DNA of 36,092 bases, taken from the NCBI GenBank assembly GCA_003427395.1, contig BFEA01000018.1:5264422-5300513 (forward strand), written 5' to 3'. Both the position numbers and the translations under genes were made by a program. This document shows, one piece after another, positions 9,001 to 19,409 of this stretch. Origin of the DNA: Chara braunii (taxonomy: Eukaryota; Streptophyta; Charophyceae; Charales; Characeae). Every line of letters begins with the position of its first letter. The stretch's first letter is position 1. The notes under the pieces are model-generated. The model did no database searches and had not been told where the DNA came from. It saw only the letters and a program-made list of their open reading frames with translations.

Positions 9001-9349
9001 AAGGAATACCCCTACTCCTGCGTTGACACTGTCAGACCCTAAGGGGAAGAGGAAAGTGAAGGTGGCGGATGTAGGACAAACAAGACGGTTTGAGATTGGG
9101 AAGAGTTCGAAGAAAATAAAGAGAGTGGAGACCAGGAAAGTGAAGGGTTTGGCTCTGGGAAAGAAAAGGAAATGCCTTTTTGTGCTACGGAGACCTAGAC
9201 GCAGAGTCCGCGTTAGACGAGACGGGGCATCTTCGGCACTGTTACCCCAGCGAAAGAAGAAACGAGAAAACACTCCTACATCTAAGTCCAAACGACCGCG
9301 ACATAAGAAAGGGAAGAAACACCCTCTCAGTCAGCGAGTTCCAGAGTAA
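9001..9349 (+). pseudogene. Long basic C-terminal tail of Pol
   Basis: After the integrase C-terminal domain, about 115 codons encode a strikingly basic tail: KGKRKVKVADVGQTRRFEIG, KSSKKIKRVETRKVKG, LGKKRKC, RRPRRRVRVRRDG, QRKKKRE and KRPRHKKGKKH, ending at TAA 9347. It holds several monopartite nuclear-localisation-like clusters and no chromodomain-type motif that I can see. It is free of stops, unlike the core before it. Nuclear import or chromatin/DNA binding are inferences. Confidence 0.6.
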
Positions 9350-9825
9350 CCTAAGCGCCACACAGATAAGCGCAGACATAATCGTCGCGCTCGTGTGATC
9401 AGTCTAAATCTTATACGATTCGTCTGATCATGGCAGTGCGGGCTCGACGGGGGTGTCGAGAAGAGGTCCGGGCTTGTTTGTCGGGCGGCCGAAGGTCAGT
9501 CGGCCACCCGAATTTCTACGAATTGACCCTTGGATTGATTGCTTAGAGAAAGGTTGACCGGGACTTTCATCAGATCCATTGGGAAAAATTAGGGGTCGGA
9601 AAGAGACCCCTAAAATCCCCCGCGTCGAGTGTGGAGACTGACCCTTGAAATCTACAAAAAGGACGGCCACGCCTGTCGTGCCTAGTGCCTATTGTTTTCA
9701 CGCCTTCTGGGTCTAAAACCGAAACGGTTGGCCCTGGAACGGGAATGCGGGAGTAGGCCTTGGCACGACTCTTCTACATTAGGCAATTAACGGGGAAATG
9801 GGGCCTCAAATTTTATTAATTCCAA
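9350..9825. other. Region 3' of pol with strong hairpins
   Basis: No frame looks coding. Inverted repeats include TGATCAG (9396-9402) with CTGATCA (9424-9430); CGGGCGGCCGA (9482-9492) with TCGGCCACCCG (9500-9510), 10 of 11 paired with a 7-nt loop; and TTAGGGGTC (9589-9597) with GACCCCTAA (9605-9613), 9 bp perfect with a 7-nt loop. This is where the 3' untranslated region and LTR of the retroelement should be, but no matching 5' copy was found. Confidence 0.5.
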
Positions 9826-10221
9826 TGATAAAATTAAAATTGGGAAAAAATATTAGAGATACTAAAAGAAAAGATAATAACGGAATATTCGTTATTTGAT
9901 TGAATTTCCTCATAATTTACTTTTGATGGAATCGCCCTTCATTTTCGTTGTTTCCGGTAATAGAATTAAAAATAAGGAAAAGAATCAAAAACAATAAAAG
10001 AAAGGGAGAACAAAGGAATATTTGCTATTTAATTAAATTTCATCTAAATTTATTTCGATGAAATTGGTCGTCATTTTCATTATTTCAGATAATAGAATTA
10101 AGAATGAGAGAAATAATTAAAAATGGTAAAAGAAAAAGAAAACCAATGATTATTTATTATTTGATTGAGTCTTATTAAAATTATTCGCGATGGATTTTAG
10201 CCCCGAATTATTTACTTACCT
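9826..10221. repeat. 132-bp AT-rich tandem repeat, three units
   Basis: Units begin at about 9826 (TGATAAAATTAAAATT), 9958 (TAATAGAATTAAAAAT) and 10090 (TAATAGAATTAAGAAT), exactly 132 bp apart. Each continues with an AAAAGAAA-rich part, a TATTTG-TTGAAT segment (TATTTGATTGAATTTC, TATTTAATTAAATTTC, TATTTGATTGAGTCTT) and a GATGGAAT/GATGAAAT/GATGGATT box. The copies have diverged considerably. The AT-rich array contrasts sharply with the GC-rich sequence on both sides. Confidence 0.8.
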
Positions 10222-11345
10222 TGAAACCGACAATTCTTTCGAGTCCCCGATAATTGTGTACCCTCTCTTGAATTACCTGATTAACCTCATTGCTACCCTC
10301 ACCGTAATCTGGGTGTTTTGAGTGAGTGGGGCTGCATGGTCGGCTTGGTGTGCCGATGATTCTACTTTGGGATGTGCCGCACGACTCTATTACTTTGCTG
10401 GGGATGCTGGATCGATTCGGGTACTACACTCTGGTTCGGGGCAGGTTCGGTGGTATATCACGACATGGCTGCCTTGTACGGTATTCGGCATGGGTCAGGT
10501 TCAGTATGGTATAGGCCACTGGAGCCAGCGACGGTTGTTTCAGGTCCGGTGTTGGTTCGACATTGGTACGGTACGGGTTACTGCAGCTCCAAATGATTAT
10601 TTCAGGTTCGGAACCAGTGTGGAAGAGTCGCTGCAGTTTGAGTCACTTAACTCAGGTTCGATGTTGGTTCGGCACGGTACACTGGTTCGGGATGATCACG
10701 GGGGGCCGGTTCGGAACTGGTGCGCATTGGCATTCGCGGCATGGTACGGTTATTGGTTTTGCATTGTCACGGTACCGGGGCAGGATACTGCTGTCTTGAC
10801 CTGATAACTGGGTACAGTAATTGGTGATATGCTGTCATAGTTTACTGCAGTCGAAGGTTGTTGCTTCTTGACGTAAATACCCCTCGATCATATTGGTACG
10901 GATGCAGGCTCGGTAGAGGCATGGTGGTAAGACTGTTTGACATGGATATACCCTGGTACGATATTGAAGATTGGATGACGACTGCTGCACTTCATCCCGG
11001 TTCGGTTGCAGGATTTTTAATATGATTTTGGGCCTCCGGATGTACCGGACACTAGAAGTTCGGTTCGTTGATCTAAGAATGCAGGCTTTGAACCCTCGGT
11101 GGTAGTGGTATCGTGGCTGATGGTAGAAAGGTTTGGTCTGGTACCATTGGTACCAATTGAACTGGCGCTTGGTGCTGATAGGATATCGGCGGTGCATGGT
11201 GGTCGGGCTGTCCGTTGGCCGATGGTACGGGAAGGTTGCTTGGGTCCGCCTGCCTTAGTACCGTCGCCGCTCCAGGCCTGTGAGGCTGGATTTGGCCACG
11301 GTCAAGTGTTGGAGTTAATACGTGGGGCCGACCAGCGAAAGAGAG
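10222..11345. other. GGTTCGG/GGTACGG-rich noncoding region
   Basis: Short motifs GGTTCGG, GGTACGG and TCAGGTTCGG recur many times. One longer pair is TCAGGTCCGGTGTTGGTTCG (10540-10559) and TCAGGTTCGATGTTGGTTCG (10651-10670), about 111 bp apart. Open frames on both strands are low in complexity (Gly, Trp, Tyr, Arg from the motif) and shift frame with it, so I do not call a gene. It looks like an old degenerate tandem array. Confidence 0.45.
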
Positions 11346-13900
11346 GGTGGTAGTAGTATGAGGATTAGGTGGGCCTAGCGTCGGGGTCTACTGATATAGG
11401 GCCGACTGAGGAACCAGGACGGGGGGATTCGAAGGAGCGTGGATTAGCGTGCACGGCGTGCACAGTGGTTTAGCTCACTGGGCGCGGTGCATGTTTCGTA
11501 CGTGTGCGTGATGATCGATCAGAGACTGGATGGTAAGCGGGGAATGGTGAGGTAAGACGGAACAACCAGAGCAGACGACGCTGGAGGGTCCAGGGTGCGC
11601 GCCGCTCGCTCGTACGGACGCGAGTATGGATACCTGAAGGGCTGGGGTTGAGAGCGAGAGAGAGAGTAAGTGCGGTTGTGCCTGACAACGAGAGAGATAA
11701 GCGAGGAGGGCAGAGAGAGGCGACCTGTACGAGTGGAGGAGGGAAATGGGCACAATACGTATGTGGTCATAAGCACAAGAAATCGCGTTCGAACATGATC
11801 GTACGCTGGTCAACAGGCGCGAACTGACGACAACGGACTGAGAGGGTGATAGAAGGGCGGTGAGGCAGAGGTCATGGGCGAGGAAAGCAAGTCGAAGAGC
11901 ATCCAAGTTCGAAATCTAGAAAACTACACCGGGATCGAACTCAAGTTCACACAGTGACACAAACTAGCGTGAAGAGTACAAGCCTGCTGGATGATCCAAA
12001 TTTAATTAACTTGACGACTACCGCTGCCAGGTTCATTCATATCTGAACCAGCCAGCTAGTAGCTCAGCAGCGGGAGGACTCGAAGCCGAATTGATTGGAT
12101 GAGACGTGCTCAGACGGTACTGGCCAGGCACTGAGCAGAAACAAGCCCCAGTTAGGAGCCAGGAAGCGACAAACGCAGATCGACAAAGAGTACTGGAGGG
12201 ACATGAGCTGGGACTTTTCGTGGGAGAAAGGTCGCGTTCAGGCACGCCTGGTGAGAGAGAGCTTAGAGCTAAGTAGGTGGCGGAAGTGAAGAGGAAAGGG
12301 CAGTGGGCTGACGAGGGAGAACATGTAGGCAAAGAGAGATGAAGCACACCCAGTAAGGGAGTTTGAAGAGGGAAGGGCGGAGAGAAACACCGCGGGTACA
12401 GACGAGAAGGGGGCTACAACGAATTTGAGGCTCTCGGTTCACGTATCTCAGGCACAGCTGGCAAGCGAGGCAAGGAGCTCGCAATTAGGAGATGCGAAAG
12501 GGGGGGGGAGCGCGAAAGGGCGCAGTCTGGAAACGCGCGCCCTGTGCCCGTAGTAAAGAGTCGGACGAACGGGTGAACGCGCGACCGAGATAATCAGCGA
12601 CGAGGTGGGGACATACGATCGGAGGTAGCGGGGACGGTTCTAAACAGGGGAACGCAGGGCGAGCGAGCCACGATCATGGCTCAAACAGTCCATTGAACAG
12701 AGGCTGGGGGTCAAGATCGAGGAAGGTCAGTACAGAGAGGTGTGAACAGATTGAGCTGCAGATAAGGCGTCTCCGACCCGCCAGCGAGACGGTGATCATG
12801 TTCTATCGGGTAAACACAGTCGAGGCAGATACATTCACGCTCTATCTGGGGTGTAACATGCAGTAGTTGGCGGACACATGGGCCGCAGTGAAGAAGAAGG
12901 CTTTTGCTGATTTCGTTACATTGAGTGACCACACTGAACACAGGTATCTCAACCACTCTAGTGTGCAAGTGGCTTTCACTTGCAGAGTTGGACAATTGCT
13001 GGATACCTTGAAGGAGTATTTTTCAATATATATATACATATAGATATACATATACTCACATCTATATATGCATAAATGCTCATATCCCCTACAATTGTTG
13101 GATCGCCGAAGAGGGAGGAAGAGAGGGAACTTGAAAGAGGGGTGGAGGAAAGAGGACGAGAGAACTTCCCTCAATAGAGTCGGTGAAAGGGCATGGTGAA
13201 CGTGTGTTCGAAACTGCAGTTCACTGAAAATATAGATCTTGACAGTGGGAAATTCCTTAATGTCAGCGGGTGAAGGCGTGATCAGTCAGATGAGTCAGTT
13301 TGCGTTGGTAAGGCTCCAAGAAAGCCGTGTAGACTTCTGAACCGAACTGAAAAGTTTGAGTTCCCGGAGGGTGTCAGAACATGCGGATGGATTCTCGAGA
13401 ACAGTTGTGAAACTGAGCATTGAATGAGACATATCAAACAGCTCTGCGGACCAAGTTCCCCGAATTTTCTATTTAGTTTTCCCCACCCTGTGCTATCTTG
13501 ATTTGATGGGACAGAACCCGTGAATAAATTGACGTAAAGGCTAATGTAATAACCGCCGAAAAGGGCAGACTTTGCTTGCCATCTATGTGCAGGCTGACTA
13601 CAACAGAATCCTATGTCGATAAGTCTTGTTGCATTTGCAGGTGTATCATCCGTTATCTAGCTTGTGAAGCAGGCTTCTAACACATCCTCGAAAATTATAA
13701 GGGCAGGTAGAATCCAATATTAAGAGAGATTTCTGTTTGACCCTTGGAACAGCGGGCGAGGGTAATTTTGTTTCCATTGACTCTTCAACCTCTTTCCGCT
13801 CCCGACCAACTTGAGCTAAGGACAATCATCTAAAGATCACTAAGAGGGAAACTTGACAGGCAATACAAGCACAGATTCCCTGCTGATCACTGAGGACCTC
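11346..13900. other. Unannotated stretch
   Basis: I find no supported gene, RNA or element over about 2.5 kb. There is purine-rich sequence with scattered GAGAGA runs (for example 11654-11665), a G9-type run near 12500, and an AT palindromic microsatellite at about 13020-13072 (TATATATACATATAGATATA). Frames on both strands show Ser/Leu/Pro low-complexity translations typical of shadow frames. Confidence 0.4.
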
Positions 13901-14430
13901 GGAAGCGGGCACGGCGAGTGACAGGTGCCATTGCCCTTGGCTTCAGCGAACAGTAGGCGGCCCCTCCCCGGGTTTCCTCACACCGGGCCCCGCCCGGGAG
14001 GGTGCCCGGGCGACTTTCCCCCAGCCGGGCGGCCCGGGGACCATCAGAGCCTTGAAACCCTTTTCTCGTGTTTCAGTCTCAGCACGAACATTTTTGCAGG
14101 ACGGCTTAAGTTTTCTTTTGCCGTATGACAGCCGAAGTTGTGTGTTCCATGCAGGTGGGCTGTGCTTGTGTACCCTGAACCATTTGGCAAACCTGGCCAT
14201 TACTACGACTGTAACATCCATGTTCATGATTACGGCCACATTCATCCCATGAAGGAATGAACCTGGTCATTACTACAGCCATGCTCTTGTATTCCAAAAG
14301 CATGAACACAGGGTCACGCCCTTACTGCGGGGAGGCAGGAGCGTGACTCAGATGCGGTCGTATTATGACCACTGCTCTGCGAGGATGTAAAGAGCCTGAT
14401 ACATAAAACTCCTACATTACCTTCTTCCAA
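13901..14430. other. GC-rich CCCGGG cluster and short direct repeats
   Basis: At 13963-14040 several CCCGGG/GCCCGGGC palindromes cluster in sequence of very high GC. At 14188-14210 (CCTGGCCATTACTACGACTG) and 14252-14271 (CCTGGTCATTACTACAGCC) there is a diverged direct repeat. No coding frame is supported. Confidence 0.4.
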
Positions 14431-14580
14431 GAATTTAGGGAGTGTTATATTTAGGGGGTGTAATATTTTCAGGTAACGGGTTGTTAGATTTAGGGGGTGC
14501 TATACTTATAGGTTAGGGAGTGTTGGATTTAGGGGGTGTTGTATTTAGAGGTCAGGGGGTGTTAGATTTAGGGATGTTAT
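14431..14580 (+). repeat. Degenerate TTTAGGG-containing minisatellite
   Basis: TTTAGGG occurs five times in 150 bp, with related GTTAGGG and TTTAGAGG in between. Each copy is embedded in a longer unit of the type GGGGGTGTTAGATTTAGG or GGGTGTTATATTTAGG. TTTAGGG is the usual plant telomere unit, but here copies are spaced by 10-25 bp and not head to tail, so this is an interstitial telomere-like or independent minisatellite. Confidence 0.6.
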
Positions 14581-14618
14581 ATTAAAATAATAATAATAAA
14601 AAAAAAACAGTGTACACT

Positions 14619-14620
<2 letters not shown>

Positions 14621-14688
<68 letters not shown>
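14621..14688 (+). repeat. (GA)n microsatellite
   Basis: An uninterrupted GA dinucleotide run of about 68 bp. It is followed directly by the purine/pyrimidine trinucleotide blocks described next. Confidence 0.98.
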
Positions 14689-14689
<1 letters not shown>

Positions 14690-14699
14690 CACCTTCGAT

Positions 14700-15736
14700 G
14701 ACAACGTCGTTGTCTTCCTCCTCCTCCCCCCCCTTTGGATTGTCCTCCTCTCCCTCTGCTGCCAAATCAGCTTTTTTTCTTGGGGGAAGATGATAACGGC
14801 GAGGAGGAGGAGGAAGACGACTATAAGGAGGAGAACGACAATTTTGTCTAAATGCCAAAATGGACTGTTTGAACATTGGACACAATGGAAACCCACTAAA
14901 TTGGCCTGAATGAGGTTGACATTTTTACGTTTTGAGGGTACAGCGTTCTTAAGACACCCTACCCCCTGGATGTATCTGGACCTAGCTGGAGTCCACGAGG
15001 GTAAACTTTTGACCTCAATCGGGCCAATTTAGTTGGTTTCAATTCCGTTCAAAAAATAAAAAATGTCCATTTTGGAAAAATGAAATCGTTATTGGAGGTG
15101 GAATACGACGATGGGGAACAGGAGGAAGACGACACTGGGGAGGAGGAGGTGGAGGAGGACTATGGGGAGGAGGAGGAGGAGGAGGAGGAGGAGGAAGAAG
15201 AGGGTGCAACGATGGCGAGGAGGAGGAGGTAGACGACACTCCCCAGCATCGTTTTCCTCCTCCTCCCCCTCATGCCTTCCTCCTCCTCTTCATCGTCCTT
15301 TTCCTCCTCCGCCTCCTCATCATCCTTTTCCTCCTCCTCCTCCTCCTCCCCGTCGTACTCCTCGTCCACCCGTGCCATGTGAGCTTTCCTTTTTCACTGG
15401 AGTAAGATGACAAAAGGAGAAGGAGGAAGACGACGAAGGGGAGGAGGAGGAGGAGGAGGAGGAGGAAGAGGAAGAGGAAGAGGATGACGAGGAGGAGGCG
15501 GCGGCGGAAGACCGCAATGGGGAGGAGGAGGAGGAGGCTGATTGGGAGGAGGAGGAGGAAGACGACAATGGGGACAATGAGGAGGAAGAAGATGGCTCTG
15601 GGGAGGCGGAGGAGGAAGAGGATGACAAGGGAGAAGAGGACGATGGGCAGGGGGAGCCTGGGAGGAGGAAGACGAAGGGTGACACTCCCCAGTGTCGTCT
15701 TCCTCCTCCTCCCCATCGTCCTCCTCTCTCCCCTGC
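14700..15736. repeat. Strand-switching GGA/TCC repeat block with inverted repeats
   Basis: Purine tracts (GGAGGAGGAGGAAGACGAC) on the plus strand at 14800-14835, 15110-15230 and 15405-15680 alternate with TCC tracts at 14715-14760, 15250-15360 and 15700-15735. ACACTGGGGAGGAGG near 15131 is mirrored by CTCCCCAG...TCCTCCTCC at 15239 and 15686, so the blocks can pair. A second inverted repeat (left about 14857-14920, right about 15013-15075; shared ACTAAATTGGCC) lies between. Plus-strand purine parts translate as Glu/Asp/Gly runs and minus strands as Pro/Ser runs. I treat all of these as repeat translations and not proteins. Confidence 0.8.
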
Positions 15737-16221
15737 CACACGCACGTATGGAATACGTAAATACTATATAGTAGTATATAGTATATAATTACTATTATAT
15801 TGTATATATTTAAAAATAAATAAATACGTATGCGTACGCACGTTGTTGCACACGTATACAGAGGTCCAAATAAATCATTTTAAAAAATGAAGTTCGAAAA
15901 CTAGTACACTAGGCTCGAAGTGCTATTTTTTAATGAACAAGCGATGGTTATTTGATAAGGTTTTGAATGATTCATAGCTAATCATTTCTACCAAATTTTA
16001 CGTTTTGGGGGATTGGCATATGCTGTTGCAACTTTGATGGCATTCTGCTTCCGTGCTTTGTCCTTGGTCTTACGCTGCACGATTGATTGCTTGAGATGGA
16101 GGTGTAGGTGTTTGTCTGTTTGTGTGTGTGGTGTCCATGGAGCACAAGGCTGGATGACCTAGTGCTCCTGGGACACTAGTCCATCCAGCCATCCCCCTGG
16201 CGGGACACTGGGTGGTGGGTG

Positions 16222-16222
<1 letters not shown>
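15737..16222. other. AT-rich palindromic stretch and unique sequence
   Basis: An AT-rich core (15760-15825, TATATAGTAGTATATAGTAT) is bounded by imperfect inverted CGCACGTATG/GTATGCGTACGCACG ends at about 15741-15750 and 15829-15843. This could be a small MITE-like element. The remainder to 16222 is unique-looking with no gene. Confidence 0.35.
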
Positions 16223-16279
<57 letters not shown>

Positions 16280-16379
16280 AATCAATCAATCAATCAATCA
16301 ACTTTCTTATGCATCTACACTCACACACACTCTCCTCTTTATGTATAATGTCTTTTTTTTTTTTTTTTTTTTTTTTTTT
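16223..16379. repeat. (CA)n, (ATCA)n and poly(T) cluster
   Basis: (CA)n at 16223-16276 runs into (ATCA)n at 16277-16301, and a poly(T) of 27 follows at 16353-16379. A comparable (CA)n then TTGTTTG/poly(T) arrangement precedes R1 copy 2 at 19313-19389, so the simple repeats may be part of the R1 element. Confidence 0.9.
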
Positions 16380-16429
16380 CTGTTGTTGTCTTCCCTGTCT
16401 TCCTTGTGTTTTTCTCTTTTTGTATGCCT

Positions 16430-16660
16430 AACTGAGCACCTTCAAGCAGTGCCAAATAATCGGTCAGTCCTCGTTTGGAGTGCCTGCAGCACTCTTAGGG
16501 GGCCTGCTCAGTCCAGGATGTCTGTGTCTCCCACGGGCGATGACCGATATTCGTCGGAGTGTCTCCCTGGCTCAGCAGGTGGTGGGAACCAACAGTCTGC
16601 GGGGTTCACTCGTGATGTGAGTAGGTGATGTGCTGCTTTGCTGCGTGTTGGATGTGTAGA
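16430..16660 (+). repeat. Dispersed repeat R1, copy 1
   Basis: From AACTGAGCACC to GTTGGATGTGT this segment matches 19410-19639 along its whole length (shared TCGTTTGGAGTGCCT, GGTGGTGGGAACCAACAGTC, GTGATGTGAGTAGGT). Divergence is mainly substitutions. It carries no conserved frame, so I read it as a non-autonomous dispersed repeat. Confidence 0.8.
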
Positions 16661-17210
16661 AAGACTGCCTCACCTGCGCTCCACCGCTGCAAAGACATGC
16701 CAACTCAGACAAACTACACGCCCATGTGGACATTAATCAGATCATACGTAGATGAAGCTGAAGCATTTTTGTGCATCCACACTGGACCACATACACATGC
16801 AAGGCTTAGCACAGAAACGGATTTTGGGAATTTTTGGGGCCTTACTATTTCATGTTCTCAACTGTAGGGATGTCGGAGTGGCAGCATAATGCCAGCATTG
16901 ACAATTTGACACCCCGTTATCCTTTGATGATGACAAAGATCGATAATCGGCACGTGCGACCCTTTTTTTTTTTTTTTTTTTTCACAGGTACTGAACAACT
17001 GTTGCGGCAAAATATTTCAAAATAGTATTACACGGGAATACGATGAAGAACATGGGACCCTTCTTTTGTTTTTTCATTTTTAAGATCGGCCTGAGGTAAA
17101 AAAAAACAGAAAAAAAGGAAAAACGAGCGGCCTGAGCGTGCTAGTGGGGGGATGCGGAAGAACATGTGACAGTTTGAATTGAAGTTTGAACAAATCAGGA
17201 AGTTCAACGT
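16661..17210. other. No recognised gene; poly(T) tract
   Basis: The stretch holds a poly(T) of about 20 at 16963-16982 and an A-rich run at 17097-17125. No supported coding or RNA feature was seen. Confidence 0.4.
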
Positions 17211-17560
17211 GAATTAGTAATTATAAAATAAAAGGCGTAATTACTAATTAGTAATGACTAAATAGCTAGGCTACCAGAGTGGCCCGGGGTCACTTGCCCG
17301 GCCGGGTGAAAAAAAATGAAAAAAATAAAAATAAAAATATTATTTTTGAACTTTATTTTTTATTCTAAATTTGGTGAAGAATTTCGATGTGACCCTGAGG
17401 CAAAAAGTTGTTCAGTTTATTTTTCTGCATAACATAGTTTTTTTTCGAATTTTTTGGTATTTTGTTTTTATTATTATTATTTTGCTGGGACCTTCCTTGG
17501 TCCTTCCTTGCACGGGCTGGCCACCCGGGACCCGGGTGGCCCGGCTGGTAGCCTTGCAAT
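17211..17560. repeat. Inverted-repeat element with perfect 10-bp hairpin
   Basis: GGCTACCAG at 17270-17278 followed by CCCGG-rich sequence is mirrored by CCGGCTGGTAGCC at 17541-17553, giving loosely matched GC-rich ends about 40 bp long around an AT-rich interior. Within the right end GGCCACCCGG (17519-17528), GAC, CCGGGTGGCC (17532-17541) is a perfect 10-bp stem with a 3-nt loop. ACCTTCCTTGG/TCCTTCCTTG is duplicated just before it. A small MITE-like element is likely. Confidence 0.5.
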
Positions 17561-18820
17561 CAGACTCGCTCTCATTCACACTTCTCAAGCATGCAAACAG
17601 GTGCACAGCAAACTGGTGACAAGCGCCCACTCAGAACTCAGGGATGTGGTAACCGAGAACACAGTTCAGATACAAGTTCATTTCGATGGCTATGGCCACT
17701 CAGCGCCCACACAACTCTCTGTTCGCATACACAGGATCACCCTGGATATCCCACACGTGATACTCTGAACACACACACACACACACACACACACACTGAA
17801 CTCTACCTACAGATATGGCGGCTATGGCCGCTACTACCCTATCGCTATGGCTAAGCTCCTTCTCTCTTGCCCACTTTGTCCTCGGGCTCACTGCAGACCA
17901 CCTCGCACAAGTCGCTTATGGCAGCGCTTCCGCATGGCTCACGCAGGAATGAATGAATGACTGCGCGCTGCCTCTTGATTTATACTTCTGCAGCTCGTTG
18001 GTCTGGCCCTTTCCCATGCCCGTAGTGCACACAGTCCCATCCGGTACTTGCTTGACTGGACCACGACTGACTGGGACTGCTGACTGCTGACTCAGCACGG
18101 GTAGACTCCACCACTTGCCCACTTGCCTCAGTCTAAACGTGGGCAACTTCGAAAGGCCACTACTCGGACCTTCCGGAAGGCCGTAGACCTGGCCTTTCGA
18201 TACTGTAGCAGCTACGACCTTGACCTTTCTGGACTGTAGCAGCTACGACCTTGACCCTTTGAGAAAGCTACGTCTACGACTTCTAGACCTGACTGAGACT
18301 CCTACTCGACAGGTCTACAGATCGAACCCCTGCTACCTATGGACCCTACGACAGCCTACCAACTGTTACAAATATACAGGTCACGGGTTCAACTCTAGGG
18401 GTCGACACAGATACTGTACACAGGTAAGGTGGGGACTAGGGGATCGAGCCCTGGGATCTGCATCGGCTACTGCAAACTGGTGAATACGGTTTCAGCCTAG
18501 GTAAATAGTAAATAGTAATTAGCTAGTGTGCAGGCTCCTGAAAGAGGCAGCTCCTAGAACGGTAATTACTAATTATTATTAATTACTAATTATAAAATAA
18601 AATTTATCAAGTGAATTAATTCAGCCACACACTGGCGCTGTCCACCCACACCACTTCTTTCTTTCCCCACTATACTGTCTGTCATCTCCTAACTGCCTCT
18701 TGCTCTTTGTCTCCAGCCCTCTCCGTCATACGTTCTTCCCTCTCGTCCAGCCTCCTCCATCTTCTCCGTCCACGTGTTCGTCTATTCTTCTCTTTGCCTT
18801 TCCTGTCTGCATCCGCCTCT
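17561..18820. other. Noncoding stretch with (CA)n, palindrome and short tandem repeat
   Basis: (CA)n lies at 17769-17796. An imperfect 50-bp palindrome spans 18150-18199 (ends CGAAAGGCCA and TGGCCTTTCG, centre CCTTCCGGAAGG). It is followed by two copies of ACTGTAGCAGCTACGACCTT (18204 and 18233), each itself containing GTAGCAGCTAC. AT-rich ATTACTAATTATAAAATAAA near 18580 also occurs near 17221. No gene is supported. Confidence 0.5.
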
Positions 18821-19033
<213 letters not shown>

Positions 19034-19137
19034 TGATTCTATACAATATCCATTCATTGTAAGTCGGTATAAAAATATGAGAAATTTTCCATTCTGCCCA
19101 CATACAACCTTCCCACGTAAACATGCTCACACAACCT

Positions 19138-19177
19138 CTTGATGAGTCGGTGAAAGTCCGACGAAACAGTCTGTTCA
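19138..19177 (+). ncRNA. Hammerhead-ribozyme-like core, copy A
   Basis: TTGATGA (19139-19145) resembles the hammerhead CUGAUGA box, with U at the first position. Stem II is perfect: GTCGG (19146-19150), loop TGAAAGT, CCGAC (19158-19162). GAAA follows (19163-19166). A minimal stem III can form from ACA (19166-19168) and TGT (19172-19174), giving GTT as the cleavage triplet. No complementary stem I was seen and C3 is changed, so activity is doubtful. The same core recurs at 20002 and on the minus strand at 35786, 35900 and 36064. The hammerhead order in the retroelement literature is established knowledge; the assignment is mine. Confidence 0.5.
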
Positions 19178-19180
19178 GCA

Positions 19181-19221
19181 CAGTCATGCTTTTTTTCAGT
19201 GTATCGCGAAAATATAACAAT

Positions 19222-19282
<61 letters not shown>

Positions 19283-19336
19283 CATGCTTTTTTCAGTGTA
19301 TCGTGAATATGACAACACACACACACACACACACAC
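19181..19336 (+). repeat. Tandem duplicated segment with (CA)n
   Basis: AGTCATGCTTTTTTTCAGTG... (19180-19224) followed by (CA)n (19227-19280) is repeated as AGTCATGCTTTTTTCAGTG... (19280-19314) followed by (CA)n (19315-19336). The duplication starts just 3' of the hammerhead-like core, and the two copies differ by a few substitutions. Confidence 0.85.
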
Positions 19337-19409
19337 TCAGTTGTTTGTTTGTTTGTTTTCCTGTTGTTGTCTGTCCTCCCCCTTTTTTTTCTAAGTGTTT
19401 TGCTTACCC

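Larger units (their letters stand above)
806..9349 (+). mobile_element. Degenerate Ty3/gypsy-type retrotransposon (LTRs not found)
   Basis: This plus-strand relic has the Metaviridae order gag - zinc knuckle - protease - RT - RNase H - integrase, with integrase after RNase H as in Ty3/gypsy and not Copia. Three further reading frames and a tandem repeat precede gag. RT to integrase stays in one frame (6455-9349) broken only by stops at 7604, 8300, 8501 and 8549. The gag/protease part shifts frame several times. Catalytic residues are lost in RT and RNase H, so the copy cannot act on its own. I searched by eye for matching ends outside 800-9400 and found none. The LTRs may be lost, diverged or solo elsewhere. 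Confidence 0.9.

Noticed and set aside
10322-10804. 160-codon plus-strand frame
   Set aside because: Composition follows the GGTTCGG/GGTACGG word repeats, overlapping frames are open as well, and no domain is visible.
9350-11345. Candidate 3' LTR of the retroelement
   Set aside because: No segment matches sequence upstream of 900, so an LTR pair cannot be supported.
13170-13190. GAGTCGGTGAAAG, part of the hammerhead-like core
   Set aside because: Only half the stem II word is present, without a CTGATGA box, a CCGAC partner or GAAA.
15270-15745. Ser/Pro/Leu- and Glu/Asp-rich frames
   Set aside because: They are translations of GGA/TCC trinucleotide repeats in all phases.
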